A DNA stretch of 64,000 nt, from NCBI RefSeq assembly GCF_036894955.1, contig NZ_CP145905.1, forward strand, positions 1,495,501 to 1,559,500, given 5' to 3'. The DNA comes from Paenibacillus sp. KS-LC4 (GTDB taxonomy: Bacteria; Bacillota; Bacilli; Paenibacillales; Paenibacillaceae). The notes beneath the pieces are model-generated. The model was not told where the DNA came from, searched no databases, and saw only the letters and a program-made list of their open reading frames with translations. The position numbers were made by a program, and so were the translations under genes. Shown in pieces: positions 15,956 to 22,683 of the stretch (positions within the stretch are counted from its first letter, which is position 1; the number at the start of each line of letters is the position of its first letter).

Positions 15956-18391
15956 TTAAACCGGCAGCGGGCCGGAAATCGGTTCGAAGTTTTTACGCAA
16001 TTCATCATTATCAACAATTTCTTTCCATGGGTCTGTCGTCACACTGAGTGCTTTCTGTACACGCTCCATTAGCGCGAGGCGGTCTTCCTGCTTCTCCAAC
16101 GCTTTCTTCACTGTATCAAGACCGACACGGTCGATCCAGTGTGCGGTCCGCTCATTCCACTGTCCTGTTTCGCGGTAGTATTGCAAGTAAGCACTCGTCC
16201 ATTCCATAACCTCTTCTTCTGTTTTTACCGTAGTCAGCAGGTCACAGGCTCTTACCTTTACGCCAGCATTACCGCCCACATGAATTTCCCATGCTCCATC
16301 AATAGCTACGACGCCCAAATCTTTAATCGTTGCTTCCGCACAGTTGCGGGGGCATCCTGATACCGCCAGCTTGAACTTCGCTGGAGCGTTCAGTCGCTCA
16401 AAAGCTTTTTCCAGCTTAATGCCCATAGCCATCGCATCCTGTGTGCCGAAGCGACAGAACGTATTGCCGACGCATGTTTTGACGGTGCGGAGCGTCTTTC
16501 CGTAGGCGTGGCCCGATGCCATCTCCAGCTCCTCCCACATTTTTGGCAAATCTTCTTTCTTTACACCGAATAAGTCAAGGCGCTGACCGCCTGTAAATTT
16601 CACCAGCGGCACATTGAATTTCTCTGCTACCGAAGCGATTTTAATCAAGTCTGCTGGAGTCGTCACGCCGCCATAAATACGTGGGACAACGGAATAAGTG
16701 CCATCCTTCTGAATGTTGGCATGATAACGTTCATTCGTGAAGCGGGACTCCTTCTCATCGACATATTCCTCTGGGAACAGCATACCTAGATAGTAGTTGA
16801 GGGAAGGGCGGCACTTGGAGCAGCCTTCTTTGTTATTCCAATCGAGCACATGCATCACTTCTTTGACCGTCATCAGACGCATGCTTTGGATTTGTTCGAC
16901 GATTTCATCACGGCCAAGCGATGTACAGCCGCAAATTCCTTCCTTCGCCGATTCACCGACCTTATCACCTGCGTAGAAATGCAGCAGTCCTTCGACGTCA
17001 GCCTTGCAGCCGCCGCAGGATGCGGACGCCTTCGTGCAGGCTTTTAGCTCCCCAAATGTATGGCAGCCTTTATTAAGGACCGCATCGCCAATGGCACCTT
17101 TAGTGACGCCATTGCAGCCGCAGACGATTTCATCATCGGGCATATTTTCCAGACGGCTTGCACCGCCACCTGACTTGCCAAGCAGATCGCTCGAAATGCC
17201 GAGCAGCAGTTCTTTCTCGCGGCCTTCAATCGAATCTCCGCTTTTAATGGAAGCAAACAACGAAGCGCCATCTGCTGTGTCTCCGAATAATACTGCACCA
17301 ACCAGCTTGCCGTTCCGTATAACGAGCTTTTTATAAGTGCCTGCCACATCATCTTGAATCCGCATGGCGCGTGAGCCTTCGGTCTCAACAAAGCGCCCCG
17401 CTGAAAAAACATCGACGCCGGAAACCTTTAGCTTGGTGGAAGTTACCGATCCGGCATAACCAGCCGTTTCCACGCCAGCAAGACGTTTCGCAAGCACTGC
17501 GCCTTGCTCATACAATGGAGCCACAAGGCCGTAAGCAACGCCTCTATGCTCGACACATTCTCCGAGTGCGGATACATGAGGGATGTTCGTATTCATAAAA
17601 TCATCGACGAGTATGCCGTTGTTATAGTCAATACCGGAGCTTTTAGCCAAATCGACATTCGGACGAATACCGACCGCCATCACGATTAGGTCAGTAGCCA
17701 AGTGGCTTCCATCGGTAAATTGCAGCTCCTTGACTCTGCCGCGGCCTGTGATAGAAGCAGAGTGCTTGCTTAATAAAAATTTCATGCCTTGCGCTTCAAG
17801 CTCCTTTCTCAGCATGAGCGAGGCCGCTTCATCAAGCTGTCGTTCCATAATATAAGGATGCTTATGAATGACCGTGACTTCCATACCGAGGTTGAGCAAG
17901 CCGCGGGCAGCCTCCAAGCCGAGCAGGCCAGCGCCGATAACGGCTGCTTTTTTGTACGTTTTTGCAGCACTGAACATTTTCTCGCAATCTTGAATGTCAC
18001 GGAAGGCAATGACGCCTTCTTTGTCTGCGCCGGGAATAGGGAGCATAAAGGCTTTGGAGCCTGTTGCGATAATCACTTCATCATAAGAGACTTCCATACC
18101 GCTGTCGGAAATAACAACCTTGCGCTGCGTATCGATCTTCTTGATCGTCTGATTCGTGTGAAGCGTAATGCTGTTCTCCTTGTACCAATTCCAATCATTA
18201 ATAATGATATCTTTAAGCTCGGTACTGCCCGCGAGTACGGTGGACAACATAATACGATTATAGTTAGGGTGCGGCTCCGCACCGAAAATCGTGATTTCGT
18301 AAGCGTCTGGGGCGAGCTTGAGCAAATGCTCGATTGCACGGACACCTGCCATGCCGTTGCCGATAAGGACTAATTTTTTAGAGTCTGTCAT
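15956..18391 (-). CDS. nirB: Nitrite reductase (NADH) large subunit
   Basis: The 811-residue product shows all NirB domains. FAD and NAD binding come first (LIGNGMAGVRAIEHL, then AAVIGAGLLGLEAARGL). A bacterioferritin-associated-ferredoxin-like [2Fe-2S] region follows (CGCNGVTKGAIGDAV, with CGGC). The siroheme/[4Fe-4S] domain has TCVGNTFCRFG and SGCPRNCAEA. It reduces nitrite to ammonium with NADH. GAGAGGAGAG precedes ATG 18391. A leader of about 160 bases holds an ANTAR-type antitermination element and a terminator. No nitrate reductase gene is in the window, so nitrite may come from outside or from another locus. Confidence 0.95.
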   Translation of the reverse strand: MTDSKKLVLIGNGMAGVRAIEHLLKLAPDAYEITIFGAEPHPNYNRIMLSTVLAGSTELKDIIINDWNWYKENSITLHTNQTIKKIDTQRKVVISDSGMEVSYDEVIIATGSKAFMLPIPGADKEGVIAFRDIQDCEKMFSAAKTYKKAAVIGAGLLGLEAARGLLNLGMEVTVIHKHPYIMERQLDEAASLMLRKELEAQGMKFLLSKHSASITGRGRVKELQFTDGSHLATDLIVMAVGIRPNVDLAKSSGIDYNNGILVDDFMNTNIPHVSALGECVEHRGVAYGLVAPLYEQGAVLAKRLAGVETAGYAGSVTSTKLKVSGVDVFSAGRFVETEGSRAMRIQDDVAGTYKKLVIRNGKLVGAVLFGDTADGASLFASIKSGDSIEGREKELLLGISSDLLGKSGGGASRLENMPDDEIVCGCNGVTKGAIGDAVLNKGCHTFGELKACTKASASCGGCKADVEGLLHFYAGDKVGESAKEGICGCTSLGRDEIVEQIQSMRLMTVKEVMHVLDWNNKEGCSKCRPSLNYYLGMLFPEEYVDEKESRFTNERYHANIQKDGTYSVVPRIYGGVTTPADLIKIASVAEKFNVPLVKFTGGQRLDLFGVKKEDLPKMWEELEMASGHAYGKTLRTVKTCVGNTFCRFGTQDAMAMGIKLEKAFERLNAPAKFKLAVSGCPRNCAEATIKDLGVVAIDGAWEIHVGGNAGVKVRACDLLTTVKTEEEVMEWTSAYLQYYRETGQWNERTAHWIDRVGLDTVKKALEKQEDRLALMERVQKALSVTTDPWKEIVDNDELRKNFEPISGPLPV

Positions 18392-18437
18392 AATGGTTCT
18401 CTCCTCTCAAATAGGGCAGCTCTGTCTAGGGAAATAT

Positions 18438-18500
18438 AAAAAGCCTGATTTCGCTGCCAAGGACACAATTGTGCTTCCCTTGGTAGAACGAAACCAGGCT
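18438..18500 (-). terminator. Leader terminator of the nirB operon
   Basis: On the minus strand AGCCTGGTTTCG (18500-18489) pairs with CGAAATCAGGCT, giving 12 pairs with one G-U. Inside, CCAAGG/CCTTGG flank the palindrome CACAATTGTG. TTTTTATATTT follows. It lies well before the nirB start, so it is an attenuator. Its 5' arm shares bases with the second ANTAR hairpin. Confidence 0.85.
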
Positions 18501-18536
18501 CCATTGCCGGTTCAATCGAATACGCCATTGTACTCG
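18491..18536 (-). promoter_or_regulatory. ANTAR-type dual hexaloop antitermination element
   Basis: Read on the minus strand. Hairpin P1 is CGAGUAC-AAUGGC-GUAUUCG (18536-18517), seven pairs with one G-U. Hairpin P2 is AACCGGC-AAUGGA-GCCuGGUU (18512-18492), seven pairs with one bulged U. Both loops are six bases with A at position 1 and G at position 4, the known ANTAR target rule. The P2 3' strand is also the 5' strand of the terminator, so bound P2 would prevent termination. The ANTAR gene is divergent next door. Confidence 0.85.
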
Positions 18537-18562
18537 TGAAAAACGTTATAGTTGATAGTGCT

Positions 18563-18592
18563 ACTATACACTGGATTTTTATATTGTGTCAA
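18563..18592 (-). promoter_or_regulatory. Sigma-A promoter of the nirB operon
   Basis: The minus strand has TTGACA (18592-18587), an 18-base spacer and TATAGT (18568-18563). Transcription would start near 18555, leaving a leader of about 160 bases that contains the two hexaloop hairpins and the attenuator. Confidence 0.8.
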
Positions 18593-18603
18593 TATAGCTT
18601 ACG
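18587..18603. promoter_or_regulatory. GlnR/TnrA-like box between nirB and the ANTAR gene
   Basis: TGTCA-ATATAGC-TTACG fits the consensus TGTNA-N7-TNACA at every fixed base except the last. It overlaps the -35 of the nirB promoter. Nitrogen control by GlnR or TnrA would suit a nitrite assimilation operon. Binding is inferred. Confidence 0.45.
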
Positions 18604-18693
18604 CGAATTGTTGTATAATTTGAGGTGTCGACAAATTAAAGGTCTTTGTGTTATAAATATTCACAACAGTTAACTAGGAGGGGGCGCTCCTGA

Positions 18694-19314
18694 ATGCGTT
18701 CTTTATTACTAATTGAACATAAAGCAGTCGAGCGGGAGCCTAAACAACAGAAAAACCAGGCAGACCGTGATATAAGCAGCCTTTTTCCAGAAGCTATATT
18801 GGAATCCAGCGGTTACTTTGTTTTGTATGGCAGCAGCGAGGAGCTTGCGCGCAAGCATATGACTCAAGCGGATGCGGTAGTATTAAATCTCCCATTAAAC
18901 GACGTAAAGTATTGGGGCACTAAGCTGCTAGGTTGGAAAAAGATTCCGATGCTTTGGTGGTGCAGTGCCGAAACCGCAACGCTTTCGAATGCTTTTTGCG
19001 AGGATGATCTTCCGGTGGATGGCATCATTACGCCGCTTATGAGCGAGCAGGAGCTGCATTGGGCATTCCATTTTGGCGCCAAGCAATGCAGCGAGCGTCA
19101 GCAATGGCATATGGAGCGCCAGCAGCTGGAGGGCCGTCTGGAAGAACGGAAATGGATCGATATGGCCAAGGGTATTTTATGCGACATCAAAAAAGTTTCC
19201 GAAGCGGAGGCTTATGACTTGCTGCGCAAGCAGGCGATGAATGAACGCAAACGACTCGTGGATGTAGCAACATCCATTGTGAAGGTATATCAGCTGCTGC
19301 AGGAGCAAAAATAA
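18694..19314 (+). CDS. ANTAR domain antiterminator, nitrite/nitrate regulator (NasR/AmiR-like)
   Basis: The 206-residue protein has a receiver-like N-terminal part that lacks an obvious phosphoacceptor pocket. The C-terminal ANTAR domain has MAKGILCDIKKVSEAEAYDL followed by KQAMNERKRLVDVATSIV. ANTAR domains bind paired hexaloop hairpins and stop terminator formation. The matching target is present in the divergent nirB leader 160-200 bases away, so this protein is very likely its regulator. The ribosome site AGGAG (18676-18680) can pair with CTCCT (18687-18691), which could limit its translation. A coiled stretch (QQWHMERQQLEGRLEERK) links the domains. Confidence 0.88.
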   Translation: MRSLLLIEHKAVEREPKQQKNQADRDISSLFPEAILESSGYFVLYGSSEELARKHMTQADAVVLNLPLNDVKYWGTKLLGWKKIPMLWWCSAETATLSNAFCEDDLPVDGIITPLMSEQELHWAFHFGAKQCSERQQWHMERQQLEGRLEERKWIDMAKGILCDIKKVSEAEAYDLLRKQAMNERKRLVDVATSIVKVYQLLQEQK

Positions 19315-19326
19315 GGGGGAGTACCA

Positions 19327-20394
19327 ATGATCACCAATCTACTGAAGGAAGTCGGGCGCGGCAAAAGGGGAGCGCGTGATTTGACCTATGCTGAAGCGGT
19401 GCAAGCAGCCGAATGGATTGTGAATCTGGAGGCGACTCAGGCTCAGATTGGCGCTTTTTTTATGGCGGAGCGGATTAAAATGGAAAGCGTTGAGGAGCTT
19501 GAAGCGTTCGTTAACGTGTGCCGGAGCCAGGCCCGCCGCGAGCATGTGCAGGAGGGGATAGACTGTGCAGGACCATATGACGGCAGGAAAAAATCATTTT
19601 ACGCCACATTCGCGACCTCCTTCGTCTTAGCGGCGGCTGGATTACCGGTTACGCTGCACGGCACTGCTTCGCTTCCTCCCAAATGGGGCATTACGCTGCA
19701 GGATCTGCTGTTTGAGCTGGGTATAGATCCGAAGCAGCTTTCACAGGAGGCATCACTTGCAGCTGCTAGGGAGACGGGCATTTTGTTCGTTCCAGCAGAA
19801 GAGTGGTGTCCGCCGCTTAAGCGGCTGCATGGACTGCGTGAGGAGATGGGCATGAGAACGGTGCTGAACACAGCTGAGAAGCTTGTCGATTATGGGCATT
19901 CGCCTTATATCATATTTGGCGTTTATCACAATACGGTGTTTGACCGCACGTCAAAGCTAATGATGAATTTGAACTATAAGAAGGCGCTCATTGTTCAAGG
20001 GATGGAGGGCTCGGAGGATTTGTTCATCGAGCGGCCGACGAGGACGTACCAGGTGGAGAACGGCGAAGCCAGCCTGCAAATGATTGATCCGGATGCGTAT
20101 GGTCTGGAGCTGACGCCTCCTGAGGTCGACTGGACGCCTGCTGAGCAAATTGCCGAGACGGAGGCTGTGCTTAACGGAGGCGGCCATCTTGCTTTTATGA
20201 ATCAGGTGCTGCTTAATGCAGCGGTTCGGCTTCATTTGGCAGAGCGCGTCGATTCCATCGAAGAAGGCTTGTATACGTGCAAGGATTTGATTGACAATGG
20301 AACGGCATGGGAGCTCTATGTGAAGTGGAAGGTTAGCTTGCTTGTTTCGCAGCAGCAGCACCCGCTTCATAAGGCGACGGTTACAACGCTTTAA
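19327..20394 (+). CDS. TrpD2-like anthranilate phosphoribosyltransferase-family protein (YbiB type)
   Basis: The 355-residue product has the helical N-terminal domain (LTYAEAVQAAEWIVNLEATQ, then IGAFFMAERIK) and the phosphoribosyltransferase-like alpha/beta domain of the TrpD/nucleoside phosphorylase fold. The PRPP loop GTGGD of true TrpD is replaced by GPYDGR, and KHGN by LHGTA, so normal TrpD activity is unlikely. The E. coli YbiB relative binds nucleic acid. It follows the ANTAR gene by 12 bases and is cotranscribed, which raises the possibility of an RNA-linked role in nitrite control. Confidence 0.75.
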   Translation: MITNLLKEVGRGKRGARDLTYAEAVQAAEWIVNLEATQAQIGAFFMAERIKMESVEELEAFVNVCRSQARREHVQEGIDCAGPYDGRKKSFYATFATSFVLAAAGLPVTLHGTASLPPKWGITLQDLLFELGIDPKQLSQEASLAAARETGILFVPAEEWCPPLKRLHGLREEMGMRTVLNTAEKLVDYGHSPYIIFGVYHNTVFDRTSKLMMNLNYKKALIVQGMEGSEDLFIERPTRTYQVENGEASLQMIDPDAYGLELTPPEVDWTPAEQIAETEAVLNGGGHLAFMNQVLLNAAVRLHLAERVDSIEEGLYTCKDLIDNGTAWELYVKWKVSLLVSQQQHPLHKATVTTL

Positions 20395-20430
20395 TCGTAA
20401 CCATGTATAGTTATCCTATTCATTTACATG

Positions 20431-20482
20431 AAAAAAGCAGTCTTCAAGCTCGCGTCGGGGGCGATGTGAAGGCTGCTTTTTT
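20431..20482 (+). terminator. Intrinsic terminator after the TrpD2-like gene
   Basis: AAAAAAGCAG and CTTCA at 20431-20446 pair with TGAAG and CTGCTTTTTT at 20466-20482. A U-run completes it. The A-run at the 5' side allows use on the minus strand as well, where the coiled-coil gene ends nearby. Confidence 0.8.
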
Positions 20483-20500
20483 ATAAATTTTGGATGTGAC

Positions 20501-21079
20501 TTAATAGTCTTCGACCACCTGTTTATATTGATTAGAAAACAATGGCTGTTTATGCTTCAGACGCTCAATTTCCAGCTTAATAATGGACTGTTCTTTCACA
20601 ATGTATTCGACATCTTGTTTGAGGCTGGTTACCCCCTGACTAACATGTGAAACCTTGTCATGTGTATGGCGAACAATACTAATAATATCTTCGTTCTGCG
20701 CGACTTCGATGCGATCAAGCTGAATTTGCATTTGATCGAGTCGAGTATCGACCTGATCAAAACGCTTGTCCATCTGATCCAAACGAGTATCGACCTGATC
20801 AAAACGCTTGTCCATCTGATCCAAACGAGTATCGACCTGATCAAAACGCTTATCCATCTGATCCAAACGAATATCGACCTGATCAAGACGCTTGTCCATC
20901 TGATCCAAACGAGTATCGACCTGATCAAGACGCTTGTCCATCTGATCCAAACGAGTATCGACCTGATCAAGACGCTTATCAACCTGATCAAGACGCTTGT
21001 CGACTTGATCAAGCTTTTCATTCGTTTGCTGTGCAAATTGGATTAATAACTGCTCAATACGATTCATTTGTTCGCTCAT
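20501..21079 (-). CDS. Heptad-repeat coiled-coil protein
   Basis: I do not recognise a named family. The 192-residue protein starts MSEQMNRIEQLLIQFAQQ at ATG 21079. Residues 22-112 are about thirteen near-identical heptads of the form LDQVDKR, LDQVDTR and LDQMDKR, an uninterrupted coiled coil with Leu and Val/Met at the core positions. The last 75 residues, with HTHDKVSHVSQGVTSLKQDV, continue as amphipathic helix. No signal peptide or membrane segment is seen. Such proteins are usually scaffolds or partners of other coiled coils. The repeat number is likely to vary between strains. Confidence 0.7.
   Translation of the reverse strand: MSEQMNRIEQLLIQFAQQTNEKLDQVDKRLDQVDKRLDQVDTRLDQMDKRLDQVDTRLDQMDKRLDQVDIRLDQMDKRFDQVDTRLDQMDKRFDQVDTRLDQMDKRFDQVDTRLDQMQIQLDRIEVAQNEDIISIVRHTHDKVSHVSQGVTSLKQDVEYIVKEQSIIKLEIERLKHKQPLFSNQYKQVVEDY
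20731..21018 (-). repeat. Tandem 21/42-bp coding repeat
   Basis: The unit ACCTGATCAAAACGCTTGTC alternates with ATCTGATCCAAACGAGTATC, each a 21-base heptad codon block (plus strand reading, last base omitted). About six 42-base double units are recognisable, with few substitutions. Because the period is a multiple of three, other frames stay open too, which creates spurious ORFs on both strands. Confidence 0.9.
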
Positions 21080-21152
21080 TTAACAGCCCCCAAAAGTAGT
21101 AAAATTAGTATACCACTTAAATCGTTTAAAGTAAGGATCTTTTTGCGCAAAT

Positions 21153-21192
21153 AAGCGAAAAAACATAAAGCAGGCGGTAGCATTCCGCCTGC
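21153..21192 (-). terminator. Intrinsic terminator, minus strand
   Basis: On the minus strand GCAGGCGG (21192-21185) pairs with CCGCCTGC (21177-21170) across a seven-base loop. It is followed by TTTATGTTTTTT. It ends the small gene at 21298-21525. Confidence 0.75.
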
Positions 21193-21297
21193 TGGAGAGA
21201 ACTATATTTTACAGCTAGAGCTTGTCCATTTATCGAAAAAGGCATTGTCGCAAGCATGCTTTTCTCTAAATACAAGCATGTATACGTCTCATTCTCC

Positions 21298-21525
21298 TTA
21301 GTATAGGGAAATGGTTAACGTATCCTTCTCATGATACGAATGCAGCGTAGCTTCGCTGCCGACAATTTCGACGCTGATCAGCGACTTGATACAGAGCTTA
21401 AGTGCATTTTTTCCCGTGTTCAGCTTGCGGTTCAGTACATCGGTCAATTTCTCGACAGCTTTTTTATTCGTATCCGTTATATAGACGGGAATCGTTTTAT
21501 TTTGAAACAACAGCATTGTTTTCAT
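21298..21525 (-). CDS. Small conserved-looking protein of unknown function
   Basis: The 75-residue protein begins at ATG 21525 after a GGAGGAA site eight bases away, and a terminator follows, so it looks like a real gene. It starts MKTMLLFQNKTIPVYITDTN. A basic amphipathic helix (KKAVEKLTDVLNRKLNTGKN) and beta strands follow, ending in TLTISLY. I see no motif, membrane segment or metal site. It stands alone between the coiled-coil gene and an AraC regulator. Confidence 0.6.
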   Translation of the reverse strand: MKTMLLFQNKTIPVYITDTNKKAVEKLTDVLNRKLNTGKNALKLCIKSLISVEIVGSEATLHSYHEKDTLTISLY

Positions 21526-21601
21526 AAAGGATTTCCTCCGCTCATTGGCTAATTTTAATTTTACTTTACTTGATGAATCTTAAGCGAATCTTAAAAAAAA
21601 G

Positions 21602-22534
21602 TTATGAAAAGGTTACAAAATCGTAATTTTTTCTATTTTGGACTGGATTCCGCTTTTGCTTACGAAATTCGGACGGGGTGCAGTTCAACGTCTTGCGAAA
21701 TACTTTAACAAAATAGCTGATATGGTCGAAGCCGACCTCCAGCGCGATGTCTGAAATTTTGCGTTCCGTATGCAGCAGCAGCTCGGCCGCCTGATTCACC
21801 CGATAGGCGTTCAAATATTCAACCGGCGTCTGCCTCGTCATTGATTTGAAAAAACGGAAAAACTGTCCTTCGCTCATCGGAATTTGCTCCGCCAGCTCGC
21901 CAATGCGTATGGGTCTGCGATAATGCAGCTGGATATAGAGGATGCTTTTCTTAAGTCGCTCTATTCGAGTTCTGTCATCCGATCTTGCCTCGCTGCGATT
22001 GCACGCTCGGTTCTCGATGGCGATCTCATGCAGCATTAAGTAAAAATACCCTTTCACCGCCGCTTCAAAACCAGCATAAGGAGCTCGGCAGCAGTTGATC
22101 ATTGATCGGAGCAGGAATAGCAGCTGCCGCTTCCAACCGTTGTCCGGTGATATGTGCCTCGGGAACGTCTTTTTCTTCTCTTGGAACGGACGAACGCAAG
22201 TTTCTTGTACAGCATCGTAGCTTGTGCTATCCAGCCAGCGAACGTCAAAAACGATGGCGCAATAGGTGCAGGAGGAGCCATTTAAAGAGTGCCCCGCATG
22301 GATATCTCCGCTGTCGATGAAGACGGCTTCGCCTGCGCGAACGGGAAAATACTCCGTGTCAATCTGGAAGAGCATTTCGCCCTCTAATACAACTAGAAAC
22401 TCAGCCTCGTCATGCCAGTGGCAATCTACATTTACCTCACCGGGGGCATATTCCATCCAGTAAGCAGCAAGAGGAAAGGTAACATCGCCGTGCATGCGGT
22501 CTTCCCTGAGCGAATGACGCAGCGTCAAATCCAT
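21602..22534 (-). CDS. AraC family transcriptional regulator with cupin sensor
   Basis: CGGAGG sits nine to ten bases ahead of ATG 22534, which is preferred over an in-frame ATG 51 bases upstream. The 310-residue protein has an N-terminal cupin (DCHWHDEAEFLVVLEGEMLF, then AGEAVFIDSGDIHAG). Its C-terminal AraC domain has IPMSEGQFFRFFKSMTRQTP and ALEVGFDHISYFVKVFRKTL. The gene is divergent from the alpha-xylosidase gene, with 149 bases between. The usual arrangement would make it the activator of yicI and the isomerase/oxidoreductase genes after it. Confidence 0.88.
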   Translation of the reverse strand: MDLTLRHSLREDRMHGDVTFPLAAYWMEYAPGEVNVDCHWHDEAEFLVVLEGEMLFQIDTEYFPVRAGEAVFIDSGDIHAGHSLNGSSCTYCAIVFDVRWLDSTSYDAVQETCVRPFQEKKKTFPRHISPDNGWKRQLLFLLRSMINCCRAPYAGFEAAVKGYFYLMLHEIAIENRACNRSEARSDDRTRIERLKKSILYIQLHYRRPIRIGELAEQIPMSEGQFFRFFKSMTRQTPVEYLNAYRVNQAAELLLHTERKISDIALEVGFDHISYFVKVFRKTLNCTPSEFRKQKRNPVQNRKNYDFVTFS

Positions 22535-22683
22535 TGCAGTCAACCTCCGGTGATGAAAAGTCAGAATGGTGTTATAAATGGGCATAATTCTGTTAGTTTG
22601 TTGCTTTGCTTATCAGTATAATGCAAAATAGAACGATTTAAAAGTCAAACACCTATTATATAAGCAGAAAGGTCGGTTCTATT

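Noticed and set aside
17789..18373. A 194-codon plus-strand frame opposite the nirB N-terminus
   Set aside because: It lies inside well-supported nirB coding sequence and encodes no recognisable domain.
18650..18670. TTGTG/CACAA as an Fnr or CRP site before the ANTAR gene
   Set aside because: The half sites are too far apart for TGTGA-N6-TCACA.
20629..21046. Long open frames on both strands inside the coiled-coil gene (about 130 codons each)
   Set aside because: They arise because the 21-base repeat keeps all frames open. They have no ribosome sites and their peptides are only repeats of Ile/Leu/Arg/Trp-rich heptads.
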